64,000 nucleotides of DNA. Source: Syntrophomonas sp. (GTDB lineage: Bacteria > Bacillota > Syntrophomonadia > Syntrophomonadales > Syntrophomonadaceae). A program made the translations under genes and the position numbers. The notes beneath the pieces are model-generated. The model searched no databases, was not told the origin of the DNA, and was given only the letters and a program-made list of their open reading frames with translations. The stretch lies in the NCBI GenBank assembly GCA_016841425.1, contig JAENZE010000004.1:192282-256281 (forward strand). The letters are read 5' to 3'. The stretch's first letter is position 1. Each line of letters opens with the position of its first letter. Positions 52,026-62,421 of the stretch are shown here, one piece after another.

Positions 52026-52847
52026 ATGAACAAAATAATCTTAGCCAAAGAAAAGGAGACTCTGTTGATACCATTATATGGCAAAGCTAAAGAGAGCAGA
52101 AAAAGGAATCCAATTCTGGCGGATAAAAAGGCCATCGAGATTATCAATCAAATAGATTACGATTTTAGCTTGTTGAAGATACCTGATAAAACTAACACCA
52201 TGATGAGCTTAAGGGCCAGGTTGATTGATGATTATGTCAGGGATTTCCTGGCCGATAATAAGGACTGCGGCGCTCTGCATCTAGGCTGCGGGCTGGATAG
52301 CAGGTATTACCGAATTGGAGATCATGAGGTGGACTGGTATGATATCGATTTTCCAGAAGTAATAGAAATCCGCCAGCACTTTTATACGAAATCGGAGTGT
52401 TATCACCTGCTTGGCTCTTCAGTTACGGAACCCACCTGGTTGGAACAAATACCTGGAAATAAAGAAAACTATATTGTTATTGCCGAAGGACTTTTGATGT
52501 ACTTACGGGAGCACGAGATAAAAACCCTGATAAGAAACCTCATAAACAGTATTGGCAGGTTCACCTTAATATTTGATGCTTTTAATACTTTTACAGCCCA
52601 AAGAGTTAACAGCCACCCTTCAATTAAGAAGACTGGAGCAGACATCCACTGGGGCATCAATGACCCCGCAGAGATGGAACAGTGGGGGATGGATATCCGT
52701 TTTTTGGAACAGAAGTTCTTAACATCAAACGATGTAATAAACCAGCTTAATTCAGGTACCAGGATAATGTATAAGCTCGCGAATAAATTCTCGTTTGTCA
52801 AAAATGCTCACAGGATATTGATATTTGAAATATCCAGGGAACGATAG
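52026..52847 (+). CDS. LCM-family methyltransferase
   Basis: The 273-residue protein has the leucine-carboxyl-methyltransferase-type pattern: SLRARLIDDYVRDFLAD, LHLGCGLDSRYYRIG, WYDIDFPEVIEIRQHFY and VIAEGLLMYLREHEI. Members methylate carboxyl or hydroxyl groups of small molecules, including polyketides. AAGGAGGACCT precedes the ATG. Confidence 0.88.
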   Translation: MNKIILAKEKETLLIPLYGKAKESRKRNPILADKKAIEIINQIDYDFSLLKIPDKTNTMMSLRARLIDDYVRDFLADNKDCGALHLGCGLDSRYYRIGDHEVDWYDIDFPEVIEIRQHFYTKSECYHLLGSSVTEPTWLEQIPGNKENYIVIAEGLLMYLREHEIKTLIRNLINSIGRFTLIFDAFNTFTAQRVNSHPSIKKTGADIHWGINDPAEMEQWGMDIRFLEQKFLTSNDVINQLNSGTRIMYKLANKFSFVKNAHRILIFEISRER

Positions 52848-53154
52848 ACTTTGTGGAGCCTGTCAGGGGAAAGGAGTTGCTGACACCTCTCCCCTGATAA
52901 ATCTGCAGGAAATGTTTAATGTAATATAGAATGAATAAAAATATTATACGACGTATCCGAAATGAGAATTACTATATTCCTGTCAATTTATATGCACAAA
53001 AGGGGAGGAAATTGGAAAGGCACTGTACTCTGGTATCTTGGAATCGTACGAAAGAGTCGTCAGATCAACTATGATCCTTAGTCTGAATATATCAATTTAT
53101 CTGTATACAGGGTTGGCTTCAATGGGCATATTCTTCAATAAGGAAGTGATTCTA

Positions 53155-54684
53155 ATGCAAACACTAGCCCAATTAATAATAAATAATGAAAGCTTTCTAT
53201 TGAAGAGAACTCTTTTTTATGCCAGGCAGCATAATTATGTCAAATATACTACCACGCTGGCAGAAGCCAGGAGTGTATCTATCAAAGGATTGTCTGAAGC
53301 ACTTCTCACCGCTCTTAATACTTACGAAGATGTTCCAGAAATAAATATTGATGATGACTATGCGCAGGACCAGATTGTTGCCTATGGTATTCTTCAAGCC
53401 AGACGTCATCGTTATCGTGGGATTAATCTGGAGATGTTCTTAGGGTTGATGATATATTATCGTCAGGCTTACCTGGATTTGGTGATGGACAGTGAATTCC
53501 CCGAGACCACCAAAAACAAATATTTATTGTTTATCCTCAGGTTTTTTGATCGATTAGAAATAGCTTTTATCCGAGAATGGACCAGCGAAAGCAAAGAACA
53601 ACTGCTCGAACAACTGCAAATCAGTAATCGTAATATCACCAACGAAAAGAATAAATATTTAACCATTTTTGAAAGCATTCCTACTCCTGTAATCATTCTC
53701 AACCAGGACAAATTGATAGACAACCTTAATTTATCAGCGTTGGAATATATACAGGATACACCCATACCTGGGGCAAACTACTACTCCAAAAACAAGTCCA
53801 GTCAGCATATAGAACAGGTTTTCCCATGGTTGACAGCAGAACTTAATAGTTTTATGACAGGAACTTCTGTCAGAACCAAGATTGAGAAAGAAATCAATCT
53901 AAACGGAAAAGGCTTAAAAACAATTTTGATCAGCTTCATGCGTATGTTAGACGTTAGCGAAAAATTCAAAGGGACGGTTATCATTTTTACCGATGTTACC
54001 GAAATAAAACGCATGGAAGCTGCTATGAACCGACTTGACCGGCTTCATTTAGTGGGGGAAATGGCCGCCAGTATCGGTCACGAACTTAGAAATCCGATGA
54101 CCACGGTAAGAGGTTATCTGCAGATTCTAGGAGATAAAGATGAATATTTTTAAGACAAAAATTCTTTTGATTTGATGATTGAAGAGCTGGATAGAGCAAA
54201 TTCAATCATAACTGAATTTTTATCCCTGGCAAAAAATAAAATGGTAAGACTGGAACGGAATAACCTTAATGAGGTAGTGCTAAGTATTTACCCACTGATA
54301 CAGGCCCAGGCAACGGCGCAGGATATGACTATTGAACTTAGATTAGGCAAAACACTTGATTTATGCATTGATGATAAAGAAATTCGGCAGTTGATACTTA
54401 ATTTAGTTTACAATGGACTGGAAGCAATGTCGCCCGGCGGAGCTTTACGAATAGAGACCTCCGTTCAAGATGAAGAAGTTGTATTGGCCATACAGGATAA
54501 AGGCCATGGAATAATACCTGAAATCCTGGACAAGTTAGGTACCCCTTTCCTTACTACCAAGCCTGACGGAACCGGCCTGGGGTTGGCAGTCTGTTTTGGC
54601 ATAGCTGCAAGACACAATGCTACTATCGATGTAAACACCAGCAAAAATGGCACTACCTTTAAAGTTAGTTTCCCTAATATTTAA
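53155..54684 (+). pseudogene. Sensor histidine kinase interrupted by an in-frame TAA
   Basis: The frame starts at 53155 (AAGGAAGTGA upstream) and holds an N-terminal helical sensor, a PAS domain (FESIPTPVIILNQDKL near residue 170), and the HisKA H-box (ASIGHELRNPMTTVRGYLQI near 305). A TAA at 54151 interrupts it. The same frame continues at once with DLMIEELDRANSIITEFLSL and a complete ATPase domain (DGTGLGLAVCFGIAARH). The stop most likely replaced a CAA codon in a sporulation-kinase-type sequence. Either a nonsense mutation or a sequencing error. Confidence 0.85.
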
Positions 54685-54948
54685 CTAAGAATATCTGGGC
54701 AGCTTCAGTCGTTCCTTGTAGATAGAAACAGCCCCTAACTCTATCATCCGTTCACTAGGTTGCCGTAGGAAATAACCATATTTGCTATTAAAAAGTGCCT
54801 CCCGGCATCCCTCTCTGTCTCCTCGTACAAGAATTGTACGGCAGGATAATTTATCTGCCGAATAAACCGCTTCCCCTGACACTTCTAAAAAGATTAGCAG
54901 TCGAATAAATAGTAAATATCTAAGTTGAGTTCAAGAGGTGATCCATTG

Positions 54949-55650
54949 GATAAACCTGAAGACTTGATGGTGGCTGCTTATACATTATTATCAGCTGTAA
55001 ATGTTTGGTCAGCATTCAAGCGAAAATGGATACCATTCTGTTTAACCAAACCAATGCTTATGTTAGCACTTATGGGAGTCTATGCTGTAAGCAGTGCATC
55101 AGTATCAATTTTGGTAGTCATTGCTCTTTTCTTCGCATGGTTAGGTGATGTGTTACTTCTTTTGACAAATAAGAGAATGGGAGAAGGGACAAGATCCGCC
55201 CTTTATCAGAGCAGATACTCATTTGTCTCCGGCGGTATTGCTTTCATTATTTGTCATATTTGTTACATCATAGCTTTCGATCGGCTAAGCAACTCATATA
55301 TTGTAGAGGCATTTTACTTTCCCATAATAATGGTTTATGTTTTAATCGGTATTTTGTTTTGGAAATCTTTTATACAGGGCATATTAGTAAATAAATTTAT
55401 AAAATTAGGGACCGGGGTGTATGTATTTATTATCCTGATGATGAGTTTTAGCAGCACATGGCTGATAACACCTGGCAAACCAATATCATTTTTTCCCCTG
55501 ATTGGATCGTTATTATTTATATTATCAGATTATCTGTTATCGATTGGTTTCAAAACCAACAATGCCTTCCGCTATCACCCCTGGGCTATGATCAGCTATT
55601 TAAGTGGCCAGTTCTTAATAATAATAGGTTTAATCCTATTGGGGGCCTAG
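54949..55650 (+). CDS. YhhN-family membrane protein (lysoplasmalogenase-like)
   Basis: The TTG at 54949 follows AAGAGGTGATCC and gives 233 residues with about eight membrane helices. Typical YhhN features are FAWLGDVLLL near residue 65 and the terminal HPWAMISYLSGQFLIIIGLI. Characterised members hydrolyse lysoplasmalogen; the activity here is inferred. Confidence 0.75.
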   Translation, partial: DKPEDLMVAAYTLLSAVNVWSAFKRKWIPFCLTKPMLMLALMGVYAVSSASVSILVVIALFFAWLGDVLLLLTNKRMGEGTRSALYQSRYSFVSGGIAFIICHICYIIAFDRLSNSYIVEAFYFPIIMVYVLIGILFWKSFIQGILVNKFIKLGTGVYVFIILMMSFSSTWLITPGKPISFFPLIGSLLFILSDYLLSIGFKTNNAFRYHPWAMISYLSGQFLIIIGLILLGA

Positions 55651-55869
55651 TCGAACTTACATATTTAATTCGAAGACTTAAGTCCCTTTATCCTTAAATT
55701 TATGTAGTTGGGCCTCAGAAGTTGTCTGCTGCCTTTACCAATCCAAAGCAGACCCTCTTGCTGTTTCAAGTATAATAGAAATAACCCAGACGGTTTCAAA
55801 AATGCAGAAAGATAATGAACACATAAAATCTGCTTTGAGGCCATCCGTATTAGCAACAAACTGAAGGTG

Positions 55870-55905
55870 AAGCACCAGCTGTTACCAGCTAGTGCTTTGT
55901 TTGTA
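55870..55905 (+). terminator. Hairpin terminator between convergent genes
   Basis: AAGCACCAGCT and AGCTAGTGCTT pair with one mismatch, followed by TGTTTGTATT. It lies between the YhhN gene and a minus-strand gene, so it may serve both. Confidence 0.55.
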
Positions 55906-55906
55906 T

Positions 55907-56329
55907 TCATACTTCTCTTATATTGATGTTTACATTAAAATGCGAATTTGAAGTATGTAACATGTCTTCTAAAGATTTGAGAATGACATTTACCACTTCT
56001 GGTGATTCCTGAATGGATAATGAAAATGACATTTTTTCTCGGCTTTCTGATCTTGGAATACGTGTTTCTTCTATCGCTAACGGAGCAATATCATCCGGTG
56101 TGGTACTGTTCGGGGGAGCCTTTGATTCAGATTTTTCTTGTGGTATATTTTCAGCATTTTTATTATCGTTTAATTTTAATTTTCTTACCAGGTAATAGTA
56201 CTTGCTCCTCGTAAGATCCCACTTTTTAAGTATTCCTTCTATCCCCATAGTATTCTTCATCTCCTCATGGATGGCAACCTGTTGTTCCCTTGGCAGATCT
56301 TTAAATTTCTCAAGTGACACAGCAGTCAT
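55907..56329 (-). CDS. DNA-binding-like protein of unknown function
   Basis: The 140-residue product starts MTAVSLEKFKDLPREQQVAI, with AGGAGGTGCTTTT upstream of the ATG at 56329. An HTH-like stretch is EGILKKWDLTRSKYYYLVRK. The C-terminal half has a Ser/Pro-rich linker and a small domain ending NVNINIREV. The function is unknown. Confidence 0.6.
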   Translation of the reverse strand: MTAVSLEKFKDLPREQQVAIHEEMKNTMGIEGILKKWDLTRSKYYYLVRKLKLNDNKNAENIPQEKSESKAPPNSTTPDDIAPLAIEETRIPRSESREKMSFSLSIQESPEVVNVILKSLEDMLHTSNSHFNVNINIREV

Positions 56330-56668
56330 AAAAGCACCTCCTGTTTTCATAGTAATTAAATTATTACCTTCACAGGTGGAATATATAACTTATCTTGTAG
56401 TTTTCATTCATTAGATTATTTAGGGGTTAATTTAATCTCTGCAAAATTTTGAAACAAAACCGAAGTTATAGAAATGCACAAGAAATAAAGCAGTAAAATT
56501 TAAATATGGAATATTCTTAAACTTTTATGGAGAGAGATTAATATCAGCAGATGCTTTACATACAGTATTTTTTAACATCGGTACTGTGAACTTTACCACG
56601 TTCCACCATCTGCAAGGACTGCATATTACTTGAAATCAAGCATAGTTTTATACAGGAGGTGTCTGATT

Positions 56669-57280
56669 ATGGCTATTACTACCATACGAAAAGTGCCTAC
56701 TTCTGCACCAGCAGTATGTCTTACCTTTGATGATGGTCCTCACTCGATATATACCCCATTGGCATTGGAAGCGCTCCAGCGATATAACAGTCATGCTACC
56801 TGGTTTGTCCTCGGAAAGCAAGCTCAATCCCGTTTAAATCTCCTTACTGACATATATCTGGGAGGAAATGACATTGGGGTCCACAGTTATGACCATATAA
56901 GGCTCACCGGACTATCCAGGAGCCAAATAGCCAGTCAGCTTGGGCGAACCAAGGCTTTGATCCAGGAGGCTACCGGTCAATTCTGGCCGTACTTCAGGCC
57001 TACTGATGGAGCATTTAATCAGACCGTTCTAGAGGTCGCTGATTCCCTGGGTTTTGAGTGGAACGTACTATGGTCGGTTGATCCTCGAGATTATGAGGCT
57101 TCTACAGCCCAAATCATAAGCCGGGTTCTGGCCGGTGTTCAGCCGGGAGCCATCATTATCCTGCACGAGGTTACTGCCCCAACTACTCGGGCGCTTCCGG
57201 TAATACTAGAAGAAATCAGTAAACGCGGTTACCAGGCCGTTACATTCAGCGAACTCTTGAAGCTGGCAGAAGAAATTTGA
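56669..57280 (+). CDS. Polysaccharide deacetylase (NodB domain)
   Basis: The 203-residue enzyme shows LTFDDGPHSIYTPLALEAL near residue 20 (catalytic Asp and metal ligand Asp), VHSYDHIRLTG near 84 with the two metal histidines, YFRPTDGAFN and IILHEVTAPTTRAL. It should remove acetyl groups from peptidoglycan or chitin oligomers. No signal peptide is visible, so it may act inside or be spore-associated. AGGAGGTGTCTGATT precedes the ATG. Confidence 0.88.
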   Translation: MAITTIRKVPTSAPAVCLTFDDGPHSIYTPLALEALQRYNSHATWFVLGKQAQSRLNLLTDIYLGGNDIGVHSYDHIRLTGLSRSQIASQLGRTKALIQEATGQFWPYFRPTDGAFNQTVLEVADSLGFEWNVLWSVDPRDYEASTAQIISRVLAGVQPGAIIILHEVTAPTTRALPVILEEISKRGYQAVTFSELLKLAEEI

Positions 57281-57578
57281 GTGACTACTAATCAAAGAAA
57301 CAATGTAAACCTTAGGTTCCAATTATCATGCCAGCATTTATGGAATTTATATGACTCTCATATTTTTAATAGTTGGCTCAGCACTAACCATACAGAGTAG
57401 TGATGTGTTTAATTGGATATGCGTGTTTTTAGGGTTTCTTAATGAGCATTTTATTTAAGCGAGCCATGCAAGAATAATTCACCCGAGGAGATAATAACTT
57501 AAGAAGTATTGTTGCTAAATATGAGATACTTAAGTAAGGATACAGAGTCAGAATAATTTGAATTGGAGGTATATAATT

Positions 57579-58424
57579 ATGAAATTTTTCATGAAATACA
57601 TAGCACTGCTATTATTCTTCTTGCTGCTAGGGACAATTGGATGCTCTCCTCAGGAGTCTCCAACTCCAGAGCCCAATTCACCTGAACCACCAGTTACCCA
57701 GACTATGGATGTAGCGGTTTACTATCTAAAAAATTCAGCTGATGAAATCTTTCTGGTACGGGAAGTACACCAGGTAGAGAGAAGCAAAGCCATAGCCCGG
57801 GCAGCTTTAAATGAACTGATCGTGGGTACTCCATTGACTCCTGAAGCTTATCGAGTGCTCCCGGCTGATACCAGGATTCTTGACATTAATGTGGACCAGG
57901 GGTTGGCCACTGTCGACTTCTCCGGGGAGGTACTGAAGGCTAACGTTGGGGCCAGCGGAGAAGCCCTGGGTATAGCCAGTATTGTTAATACCCTGACCGA
58001 GTTTTCTACTATTCAAAGCGTGCAGTTCACTGTCGATGGGCAGGTCGACAAGGGTATGGATTGGTGGGGACATGTAGGTCTGTATGAACAGCCTTTTAGT
58101 CGCAATATTAGCTCGGTTTATGAACCGGTTATCTGGGTAACTGCACCAGTCGCTAACCAGATAATAAGCAGCCCCGTTAAGATCATCGGTACTGCTCGAG
58201 TCTTTGAAGCTACAGTGAGTTTCCGCCTAAGAGATGCTAATGGAAACATTTTGGCCGAGGACTTCACCACGGCCAGCGAGGGTGCTCCCTCCCGGGGAAT
58301 TTTCGAGGCAGAATTAGCTTTCAATCCTGAGGCAGCCATGAAAGGGCAGTTAGAAGTTTTTGAGGTAAGCATGAAAGACGGAAGTGAAGTGCACAAGGTA
58401 ATTATCCCGGTCGAATGGCAATAG
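57579..58424 (+). CDS. GerMN/Gmad2-domain lipoprotein
   Basis: The 281-residue protein has a lipobox (LGTIGC) after a hydrophobic stretch, a Pro-rich linker, a GerMN domain (about residues 50-170: VAVYYLKNSADEIFLVREVH, LATVDFSGEVLKANVG) and a Gmad2 domain (about 185-280: VWVTAPVANQIISSPVKIIG). Such proteins act in spore germination or the outer envelope. GGAGGTATATAATT precedes the ATG. Confidence 0.88.
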   Translation: MKFFMKYIALLLFFLLLGTIGCSPQESPTPEPNSPEPPVTQTMDVAVYYLKNSADEIFLVREVHQVERSKAIARAALNELIVGTPLTPEAYRVLPADTRILDINVDQGLATVDFSGEVLKANVGASGEALGIASIVNTLTEFSTIQSVQFTVDGQVDKGMDWWGHVGLYEQPFSRNISSVYEPVIWVTAPVANQIISSPVKIIGTARVFEATVSFRLRDANGNILAEDFTTASEGAPSRGIFEAELAFNPEAAMKGQLEVFEVSMKDGSEVHKVIIPVEWQ

Positions 58425-58526
58425 TGATGTACCCAAATGAACGGAATTAGATGAAACTGCACCTTTACGGTCATGGTTAGCTGAATAATAATTGTTATCC
58501 TAAGCACACTATAAGCAGGAGGTGTA

Positions 58527-58994
58527 ATGATTATGTTAAATTTTACCCAGAAAGAAAGAATGCTGCTTGAGGATCAGAAAACTCATGAGCAGGTATGTAT
58601 CGACAAATATAATAACTATGCAAGCCAGGTACAGTGCCCTCAATTAAAATCTCTATTCGAGAACTATGCTCAGCAGGAACAAACACATCTAGATAGCATT
58701 AACCAAATGTTAAATGGTCAACTTCCTGCAATGAACCAGGGAAGTCAACAGCAGCAGAGCACTTCACCCCAGTCAAAGGTTCAGGGAACAATGGCTAATC
58801 AGGCTGATGCGGTTCTATGCAACGATATGCTGATGACAGAGAAATATGTGTCAGATACTTACAATACAGCTATTTTTGAATTTGTTGATACTAACGTACG
58901 GCAGGTATTGAATCATATTCAGAAAGAAGAACAGCAGCATGGTGAAGGGATCTTTCATTATATGAAGAATAACGGAATGTACAATCCCCAATAA
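58527..58994 (+). CDS. CotF-like spore coat protein
   Basis: The 155-residue protein has two ferritin-like helical pairs (LEDQKTHEQVCIDKYNNYAS, then FENYAQQEQTHLDSIN; LMTEKYVSDTYNTAIFEF, IQKEEQQHGEGIFHY) joined by a Gln-rich linker, the CotF/coat F domain pattern. A second ATG at 58533 is equally plausible as start, as the AGGAGG site is four bases from the first and ten from the second. Confidence 0.85.
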   Translation: MIMLNFTQKERMLLEDQKTHEQVCIDKYNNYASQVQCPQLKSLFENYAQQEQTHLDSINQMLNGQLPAMNQGSQQQQSTSPQSKVQGTMANQADAVLCNDMLMTEKYVSDTYNTAIFEFVDTNVRQVLNHIQKEEQQHGEGIFHYMKNNGMYNPQ

Positions 58995-59295
58995 AGGTCA
59001 GGGGGTCAGAGATTAAGGTAATTACTTAGCGTCCTTCCTGATGAATACGTCTATAATTGACGGTGTTGATTGTCCAGAACTCCAAGGATTAGCTGGAAAT
59101 TAGCACCGTTTATTTTCACCCTTTGATCAACCTCTTATTTACAATGCCCACTGGATAATATCAAAAGGCATACCACATATTGCCAATATGATAAAAACAA
59201 TATATGTCTTCCCGTGTCATATATATACATATAACAGTAATTGTTTGTCATATTCACCTGAGTTCAACAGAGTTTGAAAGGGGGGCAGTTGTTGT
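58995..59295. other. Intergenic region upstream of prkA
   Basis: About 300 AT-rich bases hold no gene and no clear known promoter class; a sporulation-type promoter is likely but cannot be picked out reliably. Confidence 0.4.
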
Positions 59296-61221
59296 ATGGA
59301 TTTTGATTTTCAAGATTTGATAATAAAAGATCGCGACTCCAAGCAACATGAGCCATTTGAGGGAAACTTCCTGGAATACTTAAGAATAATCAAAAACAAT
59401 CCAGAATTAGCCGTTCTGGCTCATGAGCGCATGTACCAAATTATCGTGGGCAGGGGAGTAGAAGCAATCAAAACTGAGGATCATCTGCGTTTGAAAAGAA
59501 TATATGGAAAAGAAACAATAAAGAGATATAAATTCTTTGAAAACGAATTCTATGGTATTGACAAAACCATAATGGAGATAGTTCGTTACTTCCATTCTGC
59601 TGCCATGAGGGGGGAAGAATCTCGGCAGGTTCTTTATATGGTTGGTCCGGTGGGATCGGGAAAGTCCTCCTTGATGGAAAGCTTGAAAAGAGGTTTGGAA
59701 CAGCATCCTCCAATATTTGTTCTTAAAGACTGTCCTATGAGAGAAGAGCCGCTGCACTTGATTCCTAAACATCTAAGAGCGGAGTTTTCTGAAATATTAG
59801 GATTGAACATTGAAGGAGATCTATGTCCTGTTTGCCGATATAGGCTGATTCATGATTATAAAGGGGAATACGAAAAATTCAGAGTAGTAAGCAGCGATTT
59901 TTCCATTCGTTCACGCAAAGGAATAGCTGTAGTCCCTCCGGTTGATCCCAACAATCAGGATACGTCAGTTCTGGTAGGTTCAGTAGATATATCTAAAATG
60001 GATTTGTATCCAGAAGATGATCCCAGAGTTCTGTCATTAAACGGAGCTTTTAATGCAGGCAACCGGGGACTGGTAGAATTCATTGAGATCTTCAAAAACG
60101 ATGTTGAATATCTGCATACCATACTTACCGCTACACAGGAGAAATCCATTCCCTCACCTGGTAAAAACTCCATGATCTATTTTGATGGCATAATTCTGGC
60201 GCACTCCAACGAATCTGAGTGGAATAAATTCAAAGCCGATCATACCAATGAAGCAATACTGGATCGGATAGTTAAGATCGAAGTTCCTTACTGTCTGGAG
60301 TTAGACGAGGAGGTTAAAATATACCAGAAAATACTGAAAAGAAGCAACTTCAAGGCTCATATTGCACCCCACACTATTGAAATGGCCTCTATATTTGCTA
60401 TCATAAGCCGGCTAACCCGATCAACCAAAGTGGATATTATAAGTAAAATGCACATTTATAATGGAGAAGAGGTTTTACAGAAAGATGCTACACAGAGGGT
60501 AGATATTAAAGAATTAAGGGAGGAAGCTGGCAGAGAAGGATTTGTGGGCATTAGTACCCGCTTTATAATGAAGGCTATTGATAATGCGTTTTCAGAATCT
60601 GAACACGATTGCATAAATCCGATTATTCTGTTGGAATCAATCACCAAGTCGGTTAAGGCCAGCGATTTTGGTGAGGAAGAAAAGAAGAGGTTACTCGGGT
60701 ATTTACAGGACGTGGTGAAAAAGGAATATAACCGAATTCTTGAGAAAGAGGTTACCAAAGCTTTTATTCATGGTTATCGAGAACAAGCGGAAACACTTTT
60801 TAACAACTATTTGGACCATGCCGAAGCCTTTGTTAACAAAGTAAAAATCAAAGATATAAATACCGGTGAAGAGCTGGATCCAGACGAAATATTTTTAGAA
60901 TCAATTGAAGCCCAACTGGGTTTAACCGGGAATGCAGCACGTGGGTTCCGGCATGATGTAACAGCTTATATGTTTTCACTATTAAGAAATAACAAAAAGA
61001 TTGAATATGGCAGCTATGAACCCCTTAAGGAAGCGATTGAAAAAAAACTTACTTCATCAGTCCGTGAATTATCTCGTATTATTACCCAGGCTAGAGTAAG
61101 AGATAGTGAACAAGGTGAGAAGTATAATCTAATGATCGAAGAAATGAAAAGCAACGGTTATTGTGAGCATTGCTGCAACGTAATTCTTAAATATGCGGCT
61201 AATAATTTATGGAAAAATTAA
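59296..61221 (+). CDS. prkA: PrkA-type AAA+ serine protein kinase
   Basis: The 641-residue protein has a PrkA N-terminal AAA module (Walker A MVGPVGSGKSSLMESLKRGL near residue 115), a zinc-like patch (CPVCRYRL), the conserved GNRGLVEFIEIFKND and a C-terminal kinase-like helical domain. PrkA works in sporulation and stress signalling. It heads a three-gene cluster with YhbH and SpoVR. GGGGGGCAGTTGTTGT precedes the ATG. Confidence 0.93.
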   Translation: MDFDFQDLIIKDRDSKQHEPFEGNFLEYLRIIKNNPELAVLAHERMYQIIVGRGVEAIKTEDHLRLKRIYGKETIKRYKFFENEFYGIDKTIMEIVRYFHSAAMRGEESRQVLYMVGPVGSGKSSLMESLKRGLEQHPPIFVLKDCPMREEPLHLIPKHLRAEFSEILGLNIEGDLCPVCRYRLIHDYKGEYEKFRVVSSDFSIRSRKGIAVVPPVDPNNQDTSVLVGSVDISKMDLYPEDDPRVLSLNGAFNAGNRGLVEFIEIFKNDVEYLHTILTATQEKSIPSPGKNSMIYFDGIILAHSNESEWNKFKADHTNEAILDRIVKIEVPYCLELDEEVKIYQKILKRSNFKAHIAPHTIEMASIFAIISRLTRSTKVDIISKMHIYNGEEVLQKDATQRVDIKELREEAGREGFVGISTRFIMKAIDNAFSESEHDCINPIILLESITKSVKASDFGEEEKKRLLGYLQDVVKKEYNRILEKEVTKAFIHGYREQAETLFNNYLDHAEAFVNKVKIKDINTGEELDPDEIFLESIEAQLGLTGNAARGFRHDVTAYMFSLLRNNKKIEYGSYEPLKEAIEKKLTSSVRELSRIITQARVRDSEQGEKYNLMIEEMKSNGYCEHCCNVILKYAANNLWKN

Positions 61222-61242
61222 CTTTCCGGGGGGGTTATTTAT

Positions 61243-62421
61243 TTGGCCATTTTCCGTGATTACGATAACGGCGGCAGAGATAGAAGCGCCGAAGACCGAA
61301 GACGTCACCGCCAACTGGTGGAGGATTCTATAAAGAAAAATATCGGTAATATAATTGCTGAAGAGAGCATTATCGGTAAAAGCAAGGATAAGATTATTAA
61401 GATTCCTATAAGGGGGCTTAAGGAATACCAGTTTATCTTTGGCAAAAACCGACCCGGAGTTGTACCTGGAACGGGTGATGAAAAACGCGGTGACCGGTAT
61501 AAGGGGGAAGCAAGTTCAAGCGGGGAGGGTAGCGGTGAGGGAGCAGGTACAGCTGAAGGAGAAGATTATTATGAAATAGACATTACTCTCGAAGATCTTA
61601 TAGAGTACCTGTTTGAAGATTTGGAGCTTCCAAATATGGAGAGAAAAAAGTTCTCTTATATCGAAACTGAGAAGACTAATAAGCGATGGGGTATTCAAAG
61701 GAAAGGGATTCCTCCCCGATTATCCAAAAAACGTTCCATGCAGGAAAGAATCAAAAGAAAAAAGATGGTGGAAAGATCATTTCGAGAAATGGATATGGAA
61801 ATGGATAATGAACGCTTTCCCTTTAGTGAGGAGGATTTACGATATCACAAGATTAAAGAGGAACTGCGTCCTCTTTCAAATGCTGTGGTAATGTGTCTTA
61901 TGGACAATTCTGGTTCCATGTACCAAAACAAAAAGTACCTGGCCCGGAGCTTCTTTTTTCTGTTGTATCAATTTGTCAAATATAGATATGTCAATGTTGA
62001 ACTTGTATTTATTAGTCATACTACTACGGCCAAGGAAGTTAATGAGGATGAATTCTTTCACCGAGGCGAATCGGGGGGGACCTTTATCAGCAGCGCCTAT
62101 GAAAAAGCTCTGGAAATAATTGAGGAACGCTACAACCCGGAAATATGGAACATATATGCCTTTCATTGCAGTGATGGAGATAATTGGGTGGTAGATACAC
62201 CCAAAGCCATTAGCAAGGCTAATGAATTATGTTCCCAATGTAATTTATTCGGATATGGTGAGATCAGATTGTCAGTTGGCTCATATCAAAGCTCTGATAC
62301 CATGTTAGACAAATTAAAAGCCATCATTACGGCCGATAACTTTGTGGCGGTATGTATTGGCAGTAAAGAAGATATCTGGCCCGCCTTCAAGCAGCTCTTG
62401 ACCGTTACCGATAAGGAGTGA
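61243..62421 (+). CDS. yhbH: YhbH/DUF444 sporulation protein
   Basis: The 392-residue protein has the DUF444 layout: a basic Arg-rich N-terminus (RSAEDRRRHRQLVEDSIKKN), a Gly/Ser/Glu-rich linker, and a vWA-like domain with MDNSGSMYQNKKYLARSFFF near residue 220. It starts with TTG after a GGGGGGG site and overlaps spoVR. Its partner role with PrkA and SpoVR in sporulation is established for the family. Confidence 0.92.
   Translation: MAIFRDYDNGGRDRSAEDRRRHRQLVEDSIKKNIGNIIAEESIIGKSKDKIIKIPIRGLKEYQFIFGKNRPGVVPGTGDEKRGDRYKGEASSSGEGSGEGAGTAEGEDYYEIDITLEDLIEYLFEDLELPNMERKKFSYIETEKTNKRWGIQRKGIPPRLSKKRSMQERIKRKKMVERSFREMDMEMDNERFPFSEEDLRYHKIKEELRPLSNAVVMCLMDNSGSMYQNKKYLARSFFFLLYQFVKYRYVNVELVFISHTTTAKEVNEDEFFHRGESGGTFISSAYEKALEIIEERYNPEIWNIYAFHCSDGDNWVVDTPKAISKANELCSQCNLFGYGEIRLSVGSYQSSDTMLDKLKAIITADNFVAVCIGSKEDIWPAFKQLLTVTDKE

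Noticed and set aside
52866..52902. Hairpin CAGGGG/CCCCTG after the LCM methyltransferase as terminator
   Set aside because: Stem has internal mismatches and lacks a T-run.
54685..54882. Minus-strand 65-codon frame after the kinase
   Set aside because: Starts at GTG without a ribosome site and has no recognisable domain.
59037..59110. CTGATGA as a second hammerhead core
   Set aside because: No GAAA strand or matching stems nearby.
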